Origin: Alphaproteobacteria bacterium | GTDB taxonomy: Bacteria; Pseudomonadota; Alphaproteobacteria; Paracaedibacterales; VGCI01 | Assembly (NCBI GenBank): GCA_019746225.1 | Contig: JAIESE010000039.1 | Coordinates: 1-64,000, forward strand | DNA: 64,000 nt | Direction of reading: 5' to 3' | Shown here: positions 63,229 to 64,000 of the stretch, piece after piece | Layout of the letters: each line of letters opens with the position of its first letter | How positions within the stretch are numbered: the first letter of the stretch is position 1 | Notes under the pieces: model-generated | Seen by the model: the letters and a program-made list of their open reading frames with translations, nothing else | Database searches by the model: none | What the model was told of the DNA's origin: nothing | Program-made: the position numbers and the translations under genes

Positions 63229-64000
63229 ATGATCAAATACATTATTTCTACGATTTCATTGGTCATTGTCATGAGCATTTCCAGCGGCGCTGCAGAAAAA
63301 GCAACCGGCGAGTCTCAGAAAGCTAAAACAGAATATCAAAAACTGTTCGAAGCTAAGGACGATGCCAAATTGGTCAGAGTGATAACTGATGAGATAAAGT
63401 GGTATAATACACAACCAGGTGGCTTAAAAAGATTTCTCACAGAGTTTGCGACTTTTCCTGAGGACAGACGAAAAGTTCATCACTACTATTGCCAACTTCA
63501 AGATAAAGCAACGGCCATATTTAAGGCCTCCTTTCCAACTCCTACAACTATACCAACGCAAGAGCTTCTTCTATCCTACTTAAGTCTATGCATGAAAATG
63601 ACACCAGACGGTCGCGACCGTGGCATCGCTTATATGATGATCGATCAATTGAGGAGTCACATCACAGCCTTTATCAACGATAAGAGCTGCCTAAAAGGAG
63701 TCCTAGGGTCGACCGGCATTACGTCTTCAAGTGACTACTTAACTCAACTTGGTTGTTGGATTATGGAGGGGTGCGGAGACGGACCCTTTTACGGCATTGG
63801 TGATAAATATTGCGGGCTCGCAAGCCCCTTTCTTCTTTATGGCATAAGCAAGGCTCGCCTTCCCATCAAAGTGGAAGATGTCCTGGATCTACGAATTACA
63901 ACGCTCGTCAACAGAAGCTGCCATACGGACCGACAGAGTCTCGAAGAAAAAATTGTCTGCTTAGAAAGAACTCTTTTCTTCATTGAGAAATGCGGCTGCA
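63229..64000 (+). CDS. Secreted Cys-rich protein, 3' truncated by the window
   Basis: The frame is open from the ATG at 63229 to the end of the window (257 codons). It begins with a signal peptide (KYIISTISLVIVMSISSGAA) followed by a helical region with about ten Cys, several in pairs (GCGDG, KCGC), which suggests disulfides in the periplasm or outside. I do not recognise the family. Its style resembles the exported protein at 8.8 kb. Confidence 0.6.
   Translation, partial: MIKYIISTISLVIVMSISSGAAEKATGESQKAKTEYQKLFEAKDDAKLVRVITDEIKWYNTQPGGLKRFLTEFATFPEDRRKVHHYYCQLQDKATAIFKASFPTPTTIPTQELLLSYLSLCMKMTPDGRDRGIAYMMIDQLRSHITAFINDKSCLKGVLGSTGITSSSDYLTQLGCWIMEGCGDGPFYGIGDKYCGLASPFLLYGISKARLPIKVEDVLDLRITTLVNRSCHTDRQSLEEKIVCLERTLFFIEKCGC

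Noticed and set aside
1..64000. CRISPR arrays, rRNA genes, insertion sequences or prophage
   Set aside because: I saw no spaced identical repeats of CRISPR type, no rRNA stretch, no transposase or integrase and no phage structural gene.

Overview
The window reads as a chromosome segment of an alphaproteobacterium that lives inside eukaryotic cells, most like the Holosporales/Caedibacter-type endosymbionts. Two observations support this. First, several gene orders are characteristic of alphaproteobacteria: tatA-tatB-tatC-serS-surE-nlpD-yajC-secD-secF; an isoaspartyl methyltransferase, rhodanese, TolC and PopZ-like block; and argS, SPOR-type membrane protein, nagZ. Second, there is a Tlc/NTT-type nucleotide transporter, a hallmark of intracellular energy parasites. 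The exact genus cannot be fixed from the sequence alone.

Region 1 (1-20.4 kb) is accessory. It holds many short, mostly single-gene units: the end of a methyltransferase-like gene, a MazG-like pyrophosphohydrolase, a YbaK deacylase, a LysR regulator divergent from the nucleotide transporter, a carotenoid oxygenase, and a TipAS-type MerR regulator flanked by a 19-bp direct repeat. It also carries three GNAT acetyltransferases, an APH-like kinase, an alpha/beta hydrolase, a DHFR-like reductase, 3-methyladenine glycosylase I and several secreted proteins of unknown function. Decay is visible: an AlaX gene with a one-base frameshift, the C-terminal stub of an MFS permease and the stub of a short-chain dehydrogenase. 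One secreted or anchored protein has an F-box-like segment and another is a nucleotidylyltransferase with a signal peptide; both are effector candidates.

Region 2 (20.5-28.2 kb) is a tight core operon for protein export and envelope function (Tat translocase, SerS, SurE, NlpD, YajC-SecD-SecF). Its only irregularity is an old tandem duplication of the surE-nlpD junction, which created a 79-residue lipoprotein.

Region 3 (28.5-40 kb) is devoted to the cell surface. A single 2753-residue protein has repeated serralysin/RTX-like modules, cadherin-like stretches and an EF-hand-like loop, with no N-terminal signal. It faces a 606-residue signal-peptide protein in convergent orientation. A TolC family channel lies a few kb away, so type I secretion is a reasonable inference, although no dedicated ABC/adaptor pair is in the window.

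Region 4 (40-64 kb) is mostly housekeeping: PopZ-like protein, TolC, rhodanese, Pcm, tRNA-Cys, ArgS, NagZ, site-2 protease, photolyase, PCu(A)C copper chaperone, class II (B12-dependent) ribonucleotide reductase, Dps, MlaD, RecJ, PAP2 phosphatase, MsbA-like exporter, CyaY, tRNA-Ala, a Fic protein, an AmiD-like amidase and a truncated Cys-rich secreted protein. The most unusual regulatory feature is between fic and the amidase: three 51-bp-spaced copies of a TTATTTC element, two of them complete palindromes.
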